A program made the translations under genes and the position numbers. 7,306 bases of DNA from an uncultured Bacteroidales bacterium. GTDB lineage: Bacteria; Bacteroidota; Bacteroidia; Bacteroidales; Paludibacteraceae. Location: assembly GCA_945787425.1 (NCBI GenBank), contig CALZHO010000034.1:1-7306 (forward strand), read 5' to 3'. The notes under the pieces are model-generated. The model was not told the origin of the DNA, made no database searches, and saw only the letters and a list, made by a program, of their open reading frames with translations. Shown piece after piece: positions 1 to 6,465 of this stretch (positions are counted from its first letter, which is position 1; each line of letters starts with the position of its first letter).

Positions 1-2174
1 TAGTGCTTATAGAGAGGAATATCGTAGCAGAGTTTCACGTCCCACTCGAAGAAGACTGGTGTTTCTACCTCTTCATCCTCTGGTACATATCCTGCAAAGT
101 GTTGCACGAGCATACTGCCAGTGACCTTGCCGTTGGTGACAATGTGGAAATGCTGGAACGGCTCAATATTGCAGAGGAAGTAGCCATAGTGGTCAGGGGT
201 GCGGAACATGCGACGTTGAGGGGCGATATTGGGATTCTCGCTCCATTGCAATGGTTCGATATAACGGCTATGGTTGTAGGTGTACCCCGCTTGGAAAGTG
301 AGCAAGTGACCATAGCCGACTTTGGTTTCTACATTCAGTCCCGCTACACGTGCACCGCTCGCGTTGGTGCGCGTCAAGAGTAGGTTGCCTTGTGCGTCAT
401 GTCCGTTCTCTACGAGTGTGAAAACATCGTTGAGTTGGGTGAAGAATCCTTCAAGGGTAAGGTTGAGATCCCATTTGCCAAAGCGTTTATACATATCAAT
501 GCTTCCGCTGACGGAGTGGCTGTATTCGGGGCGTAGGTTTTCGTCTAAGGATATGAGCGATACCTCGCCACCCACAGCCCCCACGTGCAAGTCCTCTTCG
601 TAGATTTGTGGTGCGCGGTAGCCGCTGGCATAACTGAGGCGCAAGATAATAGGGTCAATAGGCGTATAGCGCACATTCGCACGAGGTGAGAAGACAGGTT
701 TCTCCAGCAATGAGTGTTGCTCCAGACGTCCACCTACGAGAATAGACCATTGTTTATTCTTCCATTCGTTTTGAATGTATCCCCCTCCGAGATGTACGCG
801 TTGGAGGGTGTCGCGGTCGTAACCAAGAATCTGGTCACGCAGTTGGTTATACGAATACTCGGCACCCGCGCTGAGGTCAGCATTCATCAGACCACATGGA
901 TAAGAGAAACGGTATTGCGCGCCCGTAACCGACACAATATCTGTGGATTTACCATAGGCATTGGGGTTGTAGTTCGTGCCGAAATAACTGTTGCGACCGA
1001 TATGCTGGAAACTGCTATATACACTCAAGAAGTGTTTGTTGTCAGCGGTGAACATATCCCATTTGAGGGTAGCGGCATCGATATTGTGTCGCAGTTGTTC
1101 GCAGAGAGGCGATTCGTGTGGTTGTACGCTATCAATGCCATATCCGCCACGGCGGTACTCGGTGGTATGATGGTACTCGGCTGTCAGTTTAGAGTAGTCG
1201 GAAGTCTTGAAAAATGAGCGAAAACCTGCGGTGGTGGTATTGAGTAATGGGATGTCAGAATAGCCATCTTTGTCGCGGTCGTATTGCTCGCGGTTGCGCT
1301 GTACGCCGAAGAGGAAGATACCTGCTTTTTGGTTCTCCGACACCACACTGGCATTCATAGCAGTGTTGATATCGTAGGTACCACTTTGCGTGAAAGCAGT
1401 GGTATGATTGACATGGAAGAAATTGCGCGAAGGCTCTTTGGTGATGATATTCACTACGCCCGCGATGGCGTTGGCACCATAGAGCGCGCTACCACCACCA
1501 CGAATGACCTCAATACGGTCTACCATACCCGCAGGCATTTGCTCCAAGCCATAGACCGAAGCCAACGAAGAGAAGATAGGACGGGAGTCCATGAGGATTT
1601 GGGTGTATTGTCCTTCTAAACCGTTGATACGAAGTTGTGGCACACCGCAGTTGGAGCATGTCTCCTCAACGCGCAAGCCCGTTTGGAAATTGAGTACGTC
1701 TGCCATAGAATTGGAAGTAGTGGACTCGATGATAAGAGGCGAGATGACATTGACAATGGTTGCCACTTCCTTTTGTTTGGTTTCGTACTTATTGGCAGTA
1801 ACGACCACGTTGTCCATCATAAAGGATGTTTCTGTAATACGCACATTCAGTTCGACAAGCGTATCACGGTGTAGCGTAATGGTACGCTTTTCAGTGTCAT
1901 ACCCCATCATCGAGAAAATGATAGTAAGTTCACCTTCAGGGAGATTCTTGAGATAGAAGTGCCCCGATTCGTCGGTCAAGCAACCGAGTGTAGTCCCTTC
2001 AACCTGCACATTTACAAAAGCAAGATGCTCGCCTGTATGAGCATCTAACACGTGTCCTGCGATATGGGCATCGGACATTTTGTTGTGATGATGATGGTGT
2101 TGTGCCAACATCAGAGAGTTGCTGGACAAAAGACCAGCAAAGAGTAAAAAGAAAATAAGAATTTTTTTGTTCAT
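1..2174 (-). CDS. TonB-dependent outer-membrane receptor, BtuB-like, C-terminus beyond window
   Basis: Outer-membrane active transporter energised by TonB-ExbBD; 724 codons are present and the frame is open to the window edge, so the last barrel strands are missing. Residues 1-24 are a signal peptide ending LMLA, with cleavage predicted before Q25. Residues 26-30 are five histidines. A carboxypeptidase-regulatory-like beta-sandwich follows at about 36-113. A TonB-box-like stretch DNVVVTANKYE (121-131) resembles E. coli BtuB DTLVVTANRFE. The plug domain runs to about 246 (RINGLEGQYTQILMDSRPI; IEVIRGGGSALYGANAIAGV; VNIITKEP) and carries CSNCG at 173-177. The beta-barrel follows, with GYRAPQIYEEDLH at 518-530. 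The ATG at 2172-2174 is chosen because it opens the signal peptide. It has its own promoter and a long leader. It is not SusC-like: no SusD partner and about 250 residues shorter. Substrate unknown; metal, haem or cobalamin-like chelates are plausible. Family call is firm, substrate is inference. Confidence 0.95.
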   Translation of the reverse strand, partial: MNKKILIFFLLFAGLLSSNSLMLAQHHHHHNKMSDAHIAGHVLDAHTGEHLAFVNVQVEGTTLGCLTDESGHFYLKNLPEGELTIIFSMMGYDTEKRTITLHRDTLVELNVRITETSFMMDNVVVTANKYETKQKEVATIVNVISPLIIESTTSNSMADVLNFQTGLRVEETCSNCGVPQLRINGLEGQYTQILMDSRPIFSSLASVYGLEQMPAGMVDRIEVIRGGGSALYGANAIAGVVNIITKEPSRNFFHVNHTTAFTQSGTYDINTAMNASVVSENQKAGIFLFGVQRNREQYDRDKDGYSDIPLLNTTTAGFRSFFKTSDYSKLTAEYHHTTEYRRGGYGIDSVQPHESPLCEQLRHNIDAATLKWDMFTADNKHFLSVYSSFQHIGRNSYFGTNYNPNAYGKSTDIVSVTGAQYRFSYPCGLMNADLSAGAEYSYNQLRDQILGYDRDTLQRVHLGGGYIQNEWKNKQWSILVGGRLEQHSLLEKPVFSPRANVRYTPIDPIILRLSYASGYRAPQIYEEDLHVGAVGGEVSLISLDENLRPEYSHSVSGSIDMYKRFGKWDLNLTLEGFFTQLNDVFTLVENGHDAQGNLLLTRTNASGARVAGLNVETKVGYGHLLTFQAGYTYNHSRYIEPLQWSENPNIAPQRRMFRTPDHYGYFLCNIEPFQHFHIVTNGKVTGSMLVQHFAGYVPEDEEVETPVFFEWDVKLCYDIPLYKH

Positions 2175-2209
2175 ATTCGGTTTGTATTTGCTTAAAATTC
2201 GGTAACGAT

Positions 2210-2223
2210 GTGATTCGAATCAC
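2210..2223. promoter_or_regulatory. 14-bp perfect palindrome in receptor leader
   Basis: GTGATTCGAATCAC is identical to its reverse complement. It lies 36 bp before the receptor start codon and its right arm overlaps the first octamer of the phased array (2219-2226). It could be an operator for a dimeric regulator. As RNA it would form only a weak 5-bp hairpin with a UCGA loop, so a DNA site is favoured. The function is inferred only from symmetry and position. Confidence 0.45.
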
Positions 2224-2270
2224 TAACTTATCACTAATTTATCACTAACTTATCACTAATATACAGCTAA
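2219..2270. repeat. Phased array of octamer ATCACTAA at exact 11-bp intervals
   Basis: On the plus strand ATCACTAA occurs without error at 2219, 2230, 2241 and 2252, each exactly 11 bp apart; a degenerate fifth copy (ACAGCTAA, 5 of 8 matching) is at 2263, again 11 bp on. Read toward the receptor gene the unit is TTAGTGAT followed by AAG or AAA. One unit is about one helical turn, so all copies face the same side of the DNA, as in an operator for a cooperatively binding protein. The array sits between the predicted receptor promoter and its start codon, that is, inside the predicted 5' untranslated region. Confidence 0.75.
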
Positions 2271-2309
2271 AAATTGAACAGTGATTTTTTCGTTATTCGA
2301 AATCGGCTG

Positions 2310-2340
2310 CAAAGGTACTGCTTTTTCACAAGGTGGGCAA
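2310..2340 (-). promoter_or_regulatory. Bacteroidetes-type promoter for the TonB receptor
   Basis: On the minus strand TACCTTTG (2317-2310) matches the Bacteroidetes -7 consensus TAnnTTTG, and TTG (2340-2338) stands at the -33 place with a 20-bp spacer. The predicted start of transcription is near 2304, which gives a leader of about 130 nt holding the palindrome and the octamer array. The spacing equals that of the amylase promoter in this window, which supports both calls. Confidence 0.7.
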
Positions 2341-2361
2341 TCCCCAAAAATGGCGAAAAAG

Positions 2362-2393
2362 AAAATGGTGTGCCATTGCTGACACACCATTTT
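2362..2393. terminator. Bidirectional intrinsic terminator after the starch-binding protein gene
   Basis: AAAATGGTGTG (2362-2372) and CACACCATTTT (2383-2393) form a perfect 11-bp stem with a 10-nt loop. On the minus strand it is followed by a T-rich tract (TTTTCTTTTTC), and on the plus strand by a short T run. It lies 54 bp after the stop codon of the 2447-3571 gene and just before the receptor promoter, so it separates the starch unit from the receptor unit. A weaker hairpin at 2417-2433 lies between the stop codon and this stem. Confidence 0.75.
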
Positions 2394-2446
2394 TAAGTAA
2401 AATTCGTCTTTTATGCCCTCCCAGAAGGGAAGGATTGGGTATGAAA

Positions 2447-3571
2447 TTATTCAACTACTTGACCGAGTATATTGAACATCACTTCATCACGGATGATATA
2501 CATTTGTCCGTTGCGGATGATTTTGGTTGCTTTGTTTTCCAAAACTACGTTATCAATAGCAGATTGAACAGCTTCTGCAATCCAAATAGCATCTGCAACC
2601 ACATCATAATAGAAGTCATATGTGCCAGGAGCCAAGATGATGTTACCATTCTTATCATCAGGTGTAATAGTTACAGAAACTCCCTCTTTGACATTACCGC
2701 ACCAGTGTTTAGCAACACCAGCCTCAAGGCGTACTACCTTAACAGAGTCACCTTCAGATATAGTTTGTCCTAATAGCATGTATTCTTCCCACTCAGCGAT
2801 TTCGTTCTTGGTCAGTTCGATACCAGTGGTCCAATCGCCTTGAATACCCATCAAAGCATAGGTGATTTGTGCAGAATCTACGCTTGAACCAGCGAAGTTG
2901 CCAGTGATAGTGATTTTCTCAGCACTGAAGGAAACAACTACATCGCCAGTCTCAGCGAGGGTGAAGATGATATTGTTGTCTTTGTTGCCAGTTACGCCAG
3001 CAGGTGTGGTTGTGAGGTTAGAAAAGCCCCAACTATTATTCCAAGTACCGTCAGTAATCTTGAATTGGCACTCTACGCCAGCAGCTACAGCAGTGAAAGT
3101 GTGGGTGTAAACACCTTCAGCCTCTGTCATAGCGATAGCATCAGATTGCCAAGCGTTAGCACCAAACAAAGCGTCGTTACCTGTGATATAATAAGCGCCT
3201 TGTGGTTTTGGATCAACAGGAGTGCTACCACTAAGTTTAGCCTCTGCTTCTTCTTGGGTGTACCAACCGTCGCGAACATAGTATTTACCAGCAGTCCACT
3301 TGAGGTCAGCAGTTTGTTTAGAACCATTGTTGAAGATCACATTGGCATAGGTGCCAGCTTCTGCAGAATATGAATAAACATCACAACCTGCAAGTTGTTC
3401 TGCCTCCTTGGTGGCAGGTACGCCTGGCCAGTTAGCATTTTGTGGCTCCCATGCATACGCATTGATAGTTCCTGTCCATTTGTCAGCGTTCACGAAATAA
3501 ACAGTTTCAGTTGCAGCAAACATTGACGCTGTACATGTCAATGCAGCAAAAAAGGTAAAGATCTTTTTCAT
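2447..3571 (-). CDS. Secreted non-catalytic starch-binding-type protein (CBM26-like, X25-like and third module)
   Basis: A 374-residue secreted protein with no catalytic domain, probably binding starch outside the cell. Residues 1-19 are a signal peptide (MKKIFTFFAALTCTASMFA); the cysteine at 13 does not sit in a good lipobox. Module A at about 22-103 is CBM26-like, with aromatic residues W32, W41 and W48 (WPG) and NVIFNNGSKQTADL. After a PVDPKP linker, module B at about 126-226 (AYYITG; FKITDGTWNNSWGFS) resembles pullulanase X25-type modules. Module C at about 234-332 (ALMGIQGDW; GTYDFYYDV) is an unnamed beta-rich module. Each module has a counterpart in the upstream amylase. The tail at 339-374 (IIRNGQMYIIRDEVMFNILG, then QVVE) is a Bacteroidales C-terminal extension, possibly for type IX secretion or anchoring. 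The gene lies 89 bp after the amylase with no convincing promoter of its own, so co-transcription through the 3619-3654 stem-loop is likely. Carbohydrate binding is inferred from module type. Confidence 0.85.
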   Translation of the reverse strand: MKKIFTFFAALTCTASMFAATETVYFVNADKWTGTINAYAWEPQNANWPGVPATKEAEQLAGCDVYSYSAEAGTYANVIFNNGSKQTADLKWTAGKYYVRDGWYTQEEAEAKLSGSTPVDPKPQGAYYITGNDALFGANAWQSDAIAMTEAEGVYTHTFTAVAAGVECQFKITDGTWNNSWGFSNLTTTPAGVTGNKDNNIIFTLAETGDVVVSFSAEKITITGNFAGSSVDSAQITYALMGIQGDWTTGIELTKNEIAEWEEYMLLGQTISEGDSVKVVRLEAGVAKHWCGNVKEGVSVTITPDDKNGNIILAPGTYDFYYDVVADAIWIAEAVQSAIDNVVLENKATKIIRNGQMYIIRDEVMFNILGQVVE

Positions 3572-3618
3572 AAAAATTGAAGTTTAATAATTATATAAAG
3601 TTGTTGTGTGTCAAAAGG

Positions 3619-3654
3619 TTGGTGCGTGATAAATGATGAGTTATCACGCACCAA
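3619..3654. terminator. Perfect 14-bp stem-loop between amylase and starch-binding gene
   Basis: TTGGTGCGTGATAA (3619-3632) pairs without error with TTATCACGCACCAA (3641-3654) around an 8-nt loop. It lies 6 bp past the amylase stop codon. On the minus strand it is followed by CCTTTTG, a poor T tract for a full intrinsic terminator. It may act as a partial terminator or as a 3'-end stabiliser that raises amylase mRNA over that of the downstream gene. The structure is certain; which role it has is inference. Confidence 0.65.
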
Positions 3655-3660
3655 ATGGTG

Positions 3661-6378
3661 TTAACGTAGATACTTATGTCCGTTTTGGATCACAATGCCG
3701 TGATAAGTAGTGCCCACTTTTTGACCCAAAATATTGTACATGGGTTGTGTAATATCCAAAGTTGGAACAACCTTCTCCACTTCTACCTTTTCTACATCAG
3801 TAGGCATACAATTTAGCAGAAGAACCTCTATACCACCCTGCCAACCATAGCATACGTCCTCATCCGTCCAAAGGTCAGAAGTTTGCTCTTTATTTTTTCC
3901 AGCATTAAAGATAAAGTTAATTTCTTTTAGTTCTGGCTCAAAGATATGATAGTAGAGTCCATTTGCATTCATCTCAGTCATCTCAGTACCAGGCCACTTA
4001 CCTGTTTTTTCGTCAGAGTCTATCCAACTATACAAATACACCTTGTCCCAATGACTTGGTTTAGCAAACGATACAACAATAGGAGTGGTTTGTGGTGCTT
4101 TGTATGTATAAGTAACCTCTTGCACTGCAGAATTTGCGCCATTTAATGCAGCATAAGCTTTCACAGTAGTAGTTCCCTGGATAGTAAACGCAGATGTGTA
4201 TGTCTTTTTAGTAGCAGAAGTAATAGGATCGGAGCCATCAAGGGTATAGTAAATAGTTGGATTTCCGCTCAGAGCCACAGCACTCATTTCTATGGTATGA
4301 GTTTCTGTCTTATAGACGGTAGAAGGAGTGATGCTGAGTACAGGCACTTCGGCTTGTGTAGTGGTGTAGTACATCGCGAAGTTACCGCCCTTGTATGCTA
4401 ACTCGTAGCCCGCTGGGGTGGTGTTGAATCCACTTTTAGGACCGAGGAGAAGACGGATAGAACCGTGTTTGCCAGTGATGGTAGATTTGTAGTAGCCATT
4501 ACCTGCCTCGTCGCTCACTTGAGATTCAGAGTGTACTCCCGCAGCTTTACGAGCTAATACCATTTTGCCGATAGCATCTTTATATTTTGCCCAGTGAGGA
4601 TAGAATACGCAAGGAACGCCTGGCATAGAAAGGATAAATGCGTTGGCACCGAGCACGCGGTCTTTGTTGTAGTCTTCCATAGACTTACCGCAACCGCCAA
4701 TCTCATCGTTGTTATCGCGACCGCCTTTGCAACCAAAATAGGTGTCGTGGCTATCCACGAATGTCACAGCGTACTTGCTGAGACCAGCACCCAAAAGTCC
4801 AGAACCCTTGCAACGTTCATATTTTTCATCTGCGATGCCTTGGATAGCAGAATACTTGGTACTAAAGTCAAATGCCAAGGTATTCCAGTTTACATCGTTG
4901 AGATAGCTTTTGATGTTGTCCATGTCGCCATTCCAGAACTCCACAACTGAGAAATAGTTAGCAGCTGCACTATTGTACATGTCAATGTATTTTCCTTTGA
5001 ATCCTTGTGCGTAGTCATAGCGCCAGCCGTCAAAGCCAATGACTTCCTTCATCCACTTGAGGTATGCCTTCATCATCTCTTGCACTTCTGGTTTGGCATG
5101 TGCCCAGTCGCGTGCAGATGCGTAGTTGTCTTGCATATTGTAGCCTCCGTCTTCTGGACCGGTAGCTTTTCCTTTGCAATCACCTGCTTCAGGATTGGAA
5201 TTTACTTCGTCTGATTTTGCTATCCATGAAGCATCTGGCATGAATGTGCCAAACTCGCCGAAGTACTGTGGATAAAATTCGCACCATGATTTGCCGCCCG
5301 CATGGTTGATAACAATATCTGCCACCACCTTGGTGTTCGCAGCGTGCATACGGTTGATGAATTCAATCAACTCTTTTTGGCTTCCCCAATCGGAGTTTTG
5401 GTTGCTATATACTGTTTGGTGGTAGCCAGTACCGCCCTCTGATTTGCCTGATGGTGGTAGCCATACGAGGTCAAAGTATGTACCTATCTCACCAGATTGA
5501 TTGAGCAATACATTCCATTTGGTGTTTCCTAATGGCTTTCCGTTAATAAGTACATCACCAGGAGCACCGTCACGGTAGGAGTCGTAGTAGAATGCTTGCA
5601 ACATCACATCTCCGCATTCTGCAGGCACAGAAGTTTCATGTTCTGGACGGATAGGTTCATTTTCTGTGAAATCGCCTGTTAATGTGATATTTAAGCCATT
5701 GAAGTTAACTACCACAGTACCTTTGGTGGCTAACTCAAATACAATATTGCCATCGGTGTCGCCAACCACACCAGTAGGAGCATTTTGCACTGCACTATAG
5801 CCCCAGCTTTGAGCCCATGTACCATTGGTAATCTTCATGCGATATACTGTACCTTCTGCCAACTCACTGAAAGTATGGGTAAACGTGTTATCTGCATTTT
5901 TTGTCATAGCAATAGCTGTTTCACTCCAAGCTTTGTCTGCGCCTACAAGTTCGGCAGAACCAGTCACATAGTATGTGGCATTAGGGTCTGGGGTAGGAGG
6001 GGTGACATTGCCGCAGTTTTGTCCAGGACCTATATAGAGTTTATCGTCGTTGAACTTCACCTTGATGTAGAAATCGTACGAACCTGCTGCATTACATATG
6101 AGGTGGTCGGTGTTCTTAGTGAATTTTTGATACTCACCGTATGGGTCAATAGCGCACATCCATGATGCACCGCTACCAAAATCGTGAATTTGCACTTTGT
6201 CGCCTTGATTCAGGGCTACACAAGAAACCAAGAATTGCTCACGACCGTCGAAATCTGTTTCTGATTGAGCAACAGCTTCTAACTTAGTTGTGCCATTGAT
6301 TAACAAGCCGTAAGGAGCAGCGTTTAGCGAAGTGCTACATAGCAAAACTGCTAACAAAAAGAAGTAAAACTTTTTCAT
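3661..6378 (-). CDS. Secreted multidomain alpha-amylase, GH13, with starch-binding modules
   Basis: Endo-acting hydrolase of alpha-1,4-glucan linkages, extracellular; 905 residues from the chosen ATG. Signal peptide 1-20 (MKKFYFFLLAVLLCSTSLNA). Beta-rich module at 22-117 (DKVQIHDFGSGASWM). PTPDP linker. X25-like module at 134-237 (MKITNGTWAQSWGYS). GH13 barrel at about 256-612 with all conserved regions: DIVINH (354-359), GFDGWRYD (448-455, nucleophile D455), VVEFW (acid/base E480), VDSHD (541-545, stabiliser D545). Domain C runs to about 672, then a chitobiase-C-terminal-like domain at 678-760 (IYYTLDGSDP) and a CBM26-like module at 766-846 (W777, W785, WPG 795-797). The tail YNILGQKV...GIVIQNGHKYLR resembles a type IX secretion sorting domain. 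Motif wording is close to plant and archaeal enzymes (GH13_6/7); the subfamily is inferred. An in-frame ATG at 6406-6408 would start only a few nt from the predicted transcript start and puts ten extra residues before the signal peptide, so 6378 is preferred. Confidence 0.95.
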   Translation of the reverse strand: MKKFYFFLLAVLLCSTSLNAAPYGLLINGTTKLEAVAQSETDFDGREQFLVSCVALNQGDKVQIHDFGSGASWMCAIDPYGEYQKFTKNTDHLICNAAGSYDFYIKVKFNDDKLYIGPGQNCGNVTPPTPDPNATYYVTGSAELVGADKAWSETAIAMTKNADNTFTHTFSELAEGTVYRMKITNGTWAQSWGYSAVQNAPTGVVGDTDGNIVFELATKGTVVVNFNGLNITLTGDFTENEPIRPEHETSVPAECGDVMLQAFYYDSYRDGAPGDVLINGKPLGNTKWNVLLNQSGEIGTYFDLVWLPPSGKSEGGTGYHQTVYSNQNSDWGSQKELIEFINRMHAANTKVVADIVINHAGGKSWCEFYPQYFGEFGTFMPDASWIAKSDEVNSNPEAGDCKGKATGPEDGGYNMQDNYASARDWAHAKPEVQEMMKAYLKWMKEVIGFDGWRYDYAQGFKGKYIDMYNSAAANYFSVVEFWNGDMDNIKSYLNDVNWNTLAFDFSTKYSAIQGIADEKYERCKGSGLLGAGLSKYAVTFVDSHDTYFGCKGGRDNNDEIGGCGKSMEDYNKDRVLGANAFILSMPGVPCVFYPHWAKYKDAIGKMVLARKAAGVHSESQVSDEAGNGYYKSTITGKHGSIRLLLGPKSGFNTTPAGYELAYKGGNFAMYYTTTQAEVPVLSITPSTVYKTETHTIEMSAVALSGNPTIYYTLDGSDPITSATKKTYTSAFTIQGTTTVKAYAALNGANSAVQEVTYTYKAPQTTPIVVSFAKPSHWDKVYLYSWIDSDEKTGKWPGTEMTEMNANGLYYHIFEPELKEINFIFNAGKNKEQTSDLWTDEDVCYGWQGGIEVLLLNCMPTDVEKVEVEKVVPTLDITQPMYNILGQKVGTTYHGIVIQNGHKYLR

Positions 6379-6416
6379 TAGTATTATATTTTTAAACTGG
6401 TTATACATTCAGCCGA

Positions 6417-6448
6417 CAAAGTTACGCTTTTTTTATGATATACACAAA
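6417..6448 (-). promoter_or_regulatory. Bacteroidetes-type promoter for the amylase transcript
   Basis: TAACTTTG (6424-6417, minus strand) is a full match to the -7 consensus TAnnTTTG, and TTTG (6448-6445) is a full match at -33, with a 20-bp spacer. Transcription should start near 6411, giving a leader of about 33 nt to the ATG at 6378. The promoter fills the gap right after the trmO stop codon, so the starch genes need not depend on trmO transcription. Confidence 0.8.
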
Positions 6449-6465
6449 CAAAAGTTAAAAAAATA

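Noticed and set aside
714..1217. Open forward-strand frame of 167 codons
   Set aside because: It is antisense to the receptor gene, whose whole reading frame shows family motifs; the forward product shows no recognisable domain. Other forward frames over 1-6400 are shadows in the same way.
1..2174. SusC-type glycan receptor beside the amylase
   Set aside because: No SusD gene, a shorter protein, a BtuB-like TonB box and plug, and a separate promoter with a terminator between the units.
2210..2270. Possible CRISPR array
   Set aside because: Units are 8-11 bp with only 3-bp variable gaps, far too short for repeats and spacers, and no cas gene is present.
2175..2310. Cobalamin riboswitch in the leader of a BtuB-like receptor
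   Set aside because: The leader is only about 130 nt, AT-rich and taken up by short repeats; I see no B12-box-like segment or multi-stem fold.
2417..2433. Hairpin CCTCCC-AGAA-GGGAAGG just after the starch-binding gene
   Set aside because: Short stem with a bulge and no T tract on the coding side; the 2362-2393 stem is the better terminator.
3590..3614. TTGACA and TATAAT on the minus strand before the starch-binding gene
   Set aside because: The spacer is only 13 bp and Bacteroidetes primary promoters use TTTG and TAnnTTTG, which is not found here; the match is probably due to AT-rich sequence.
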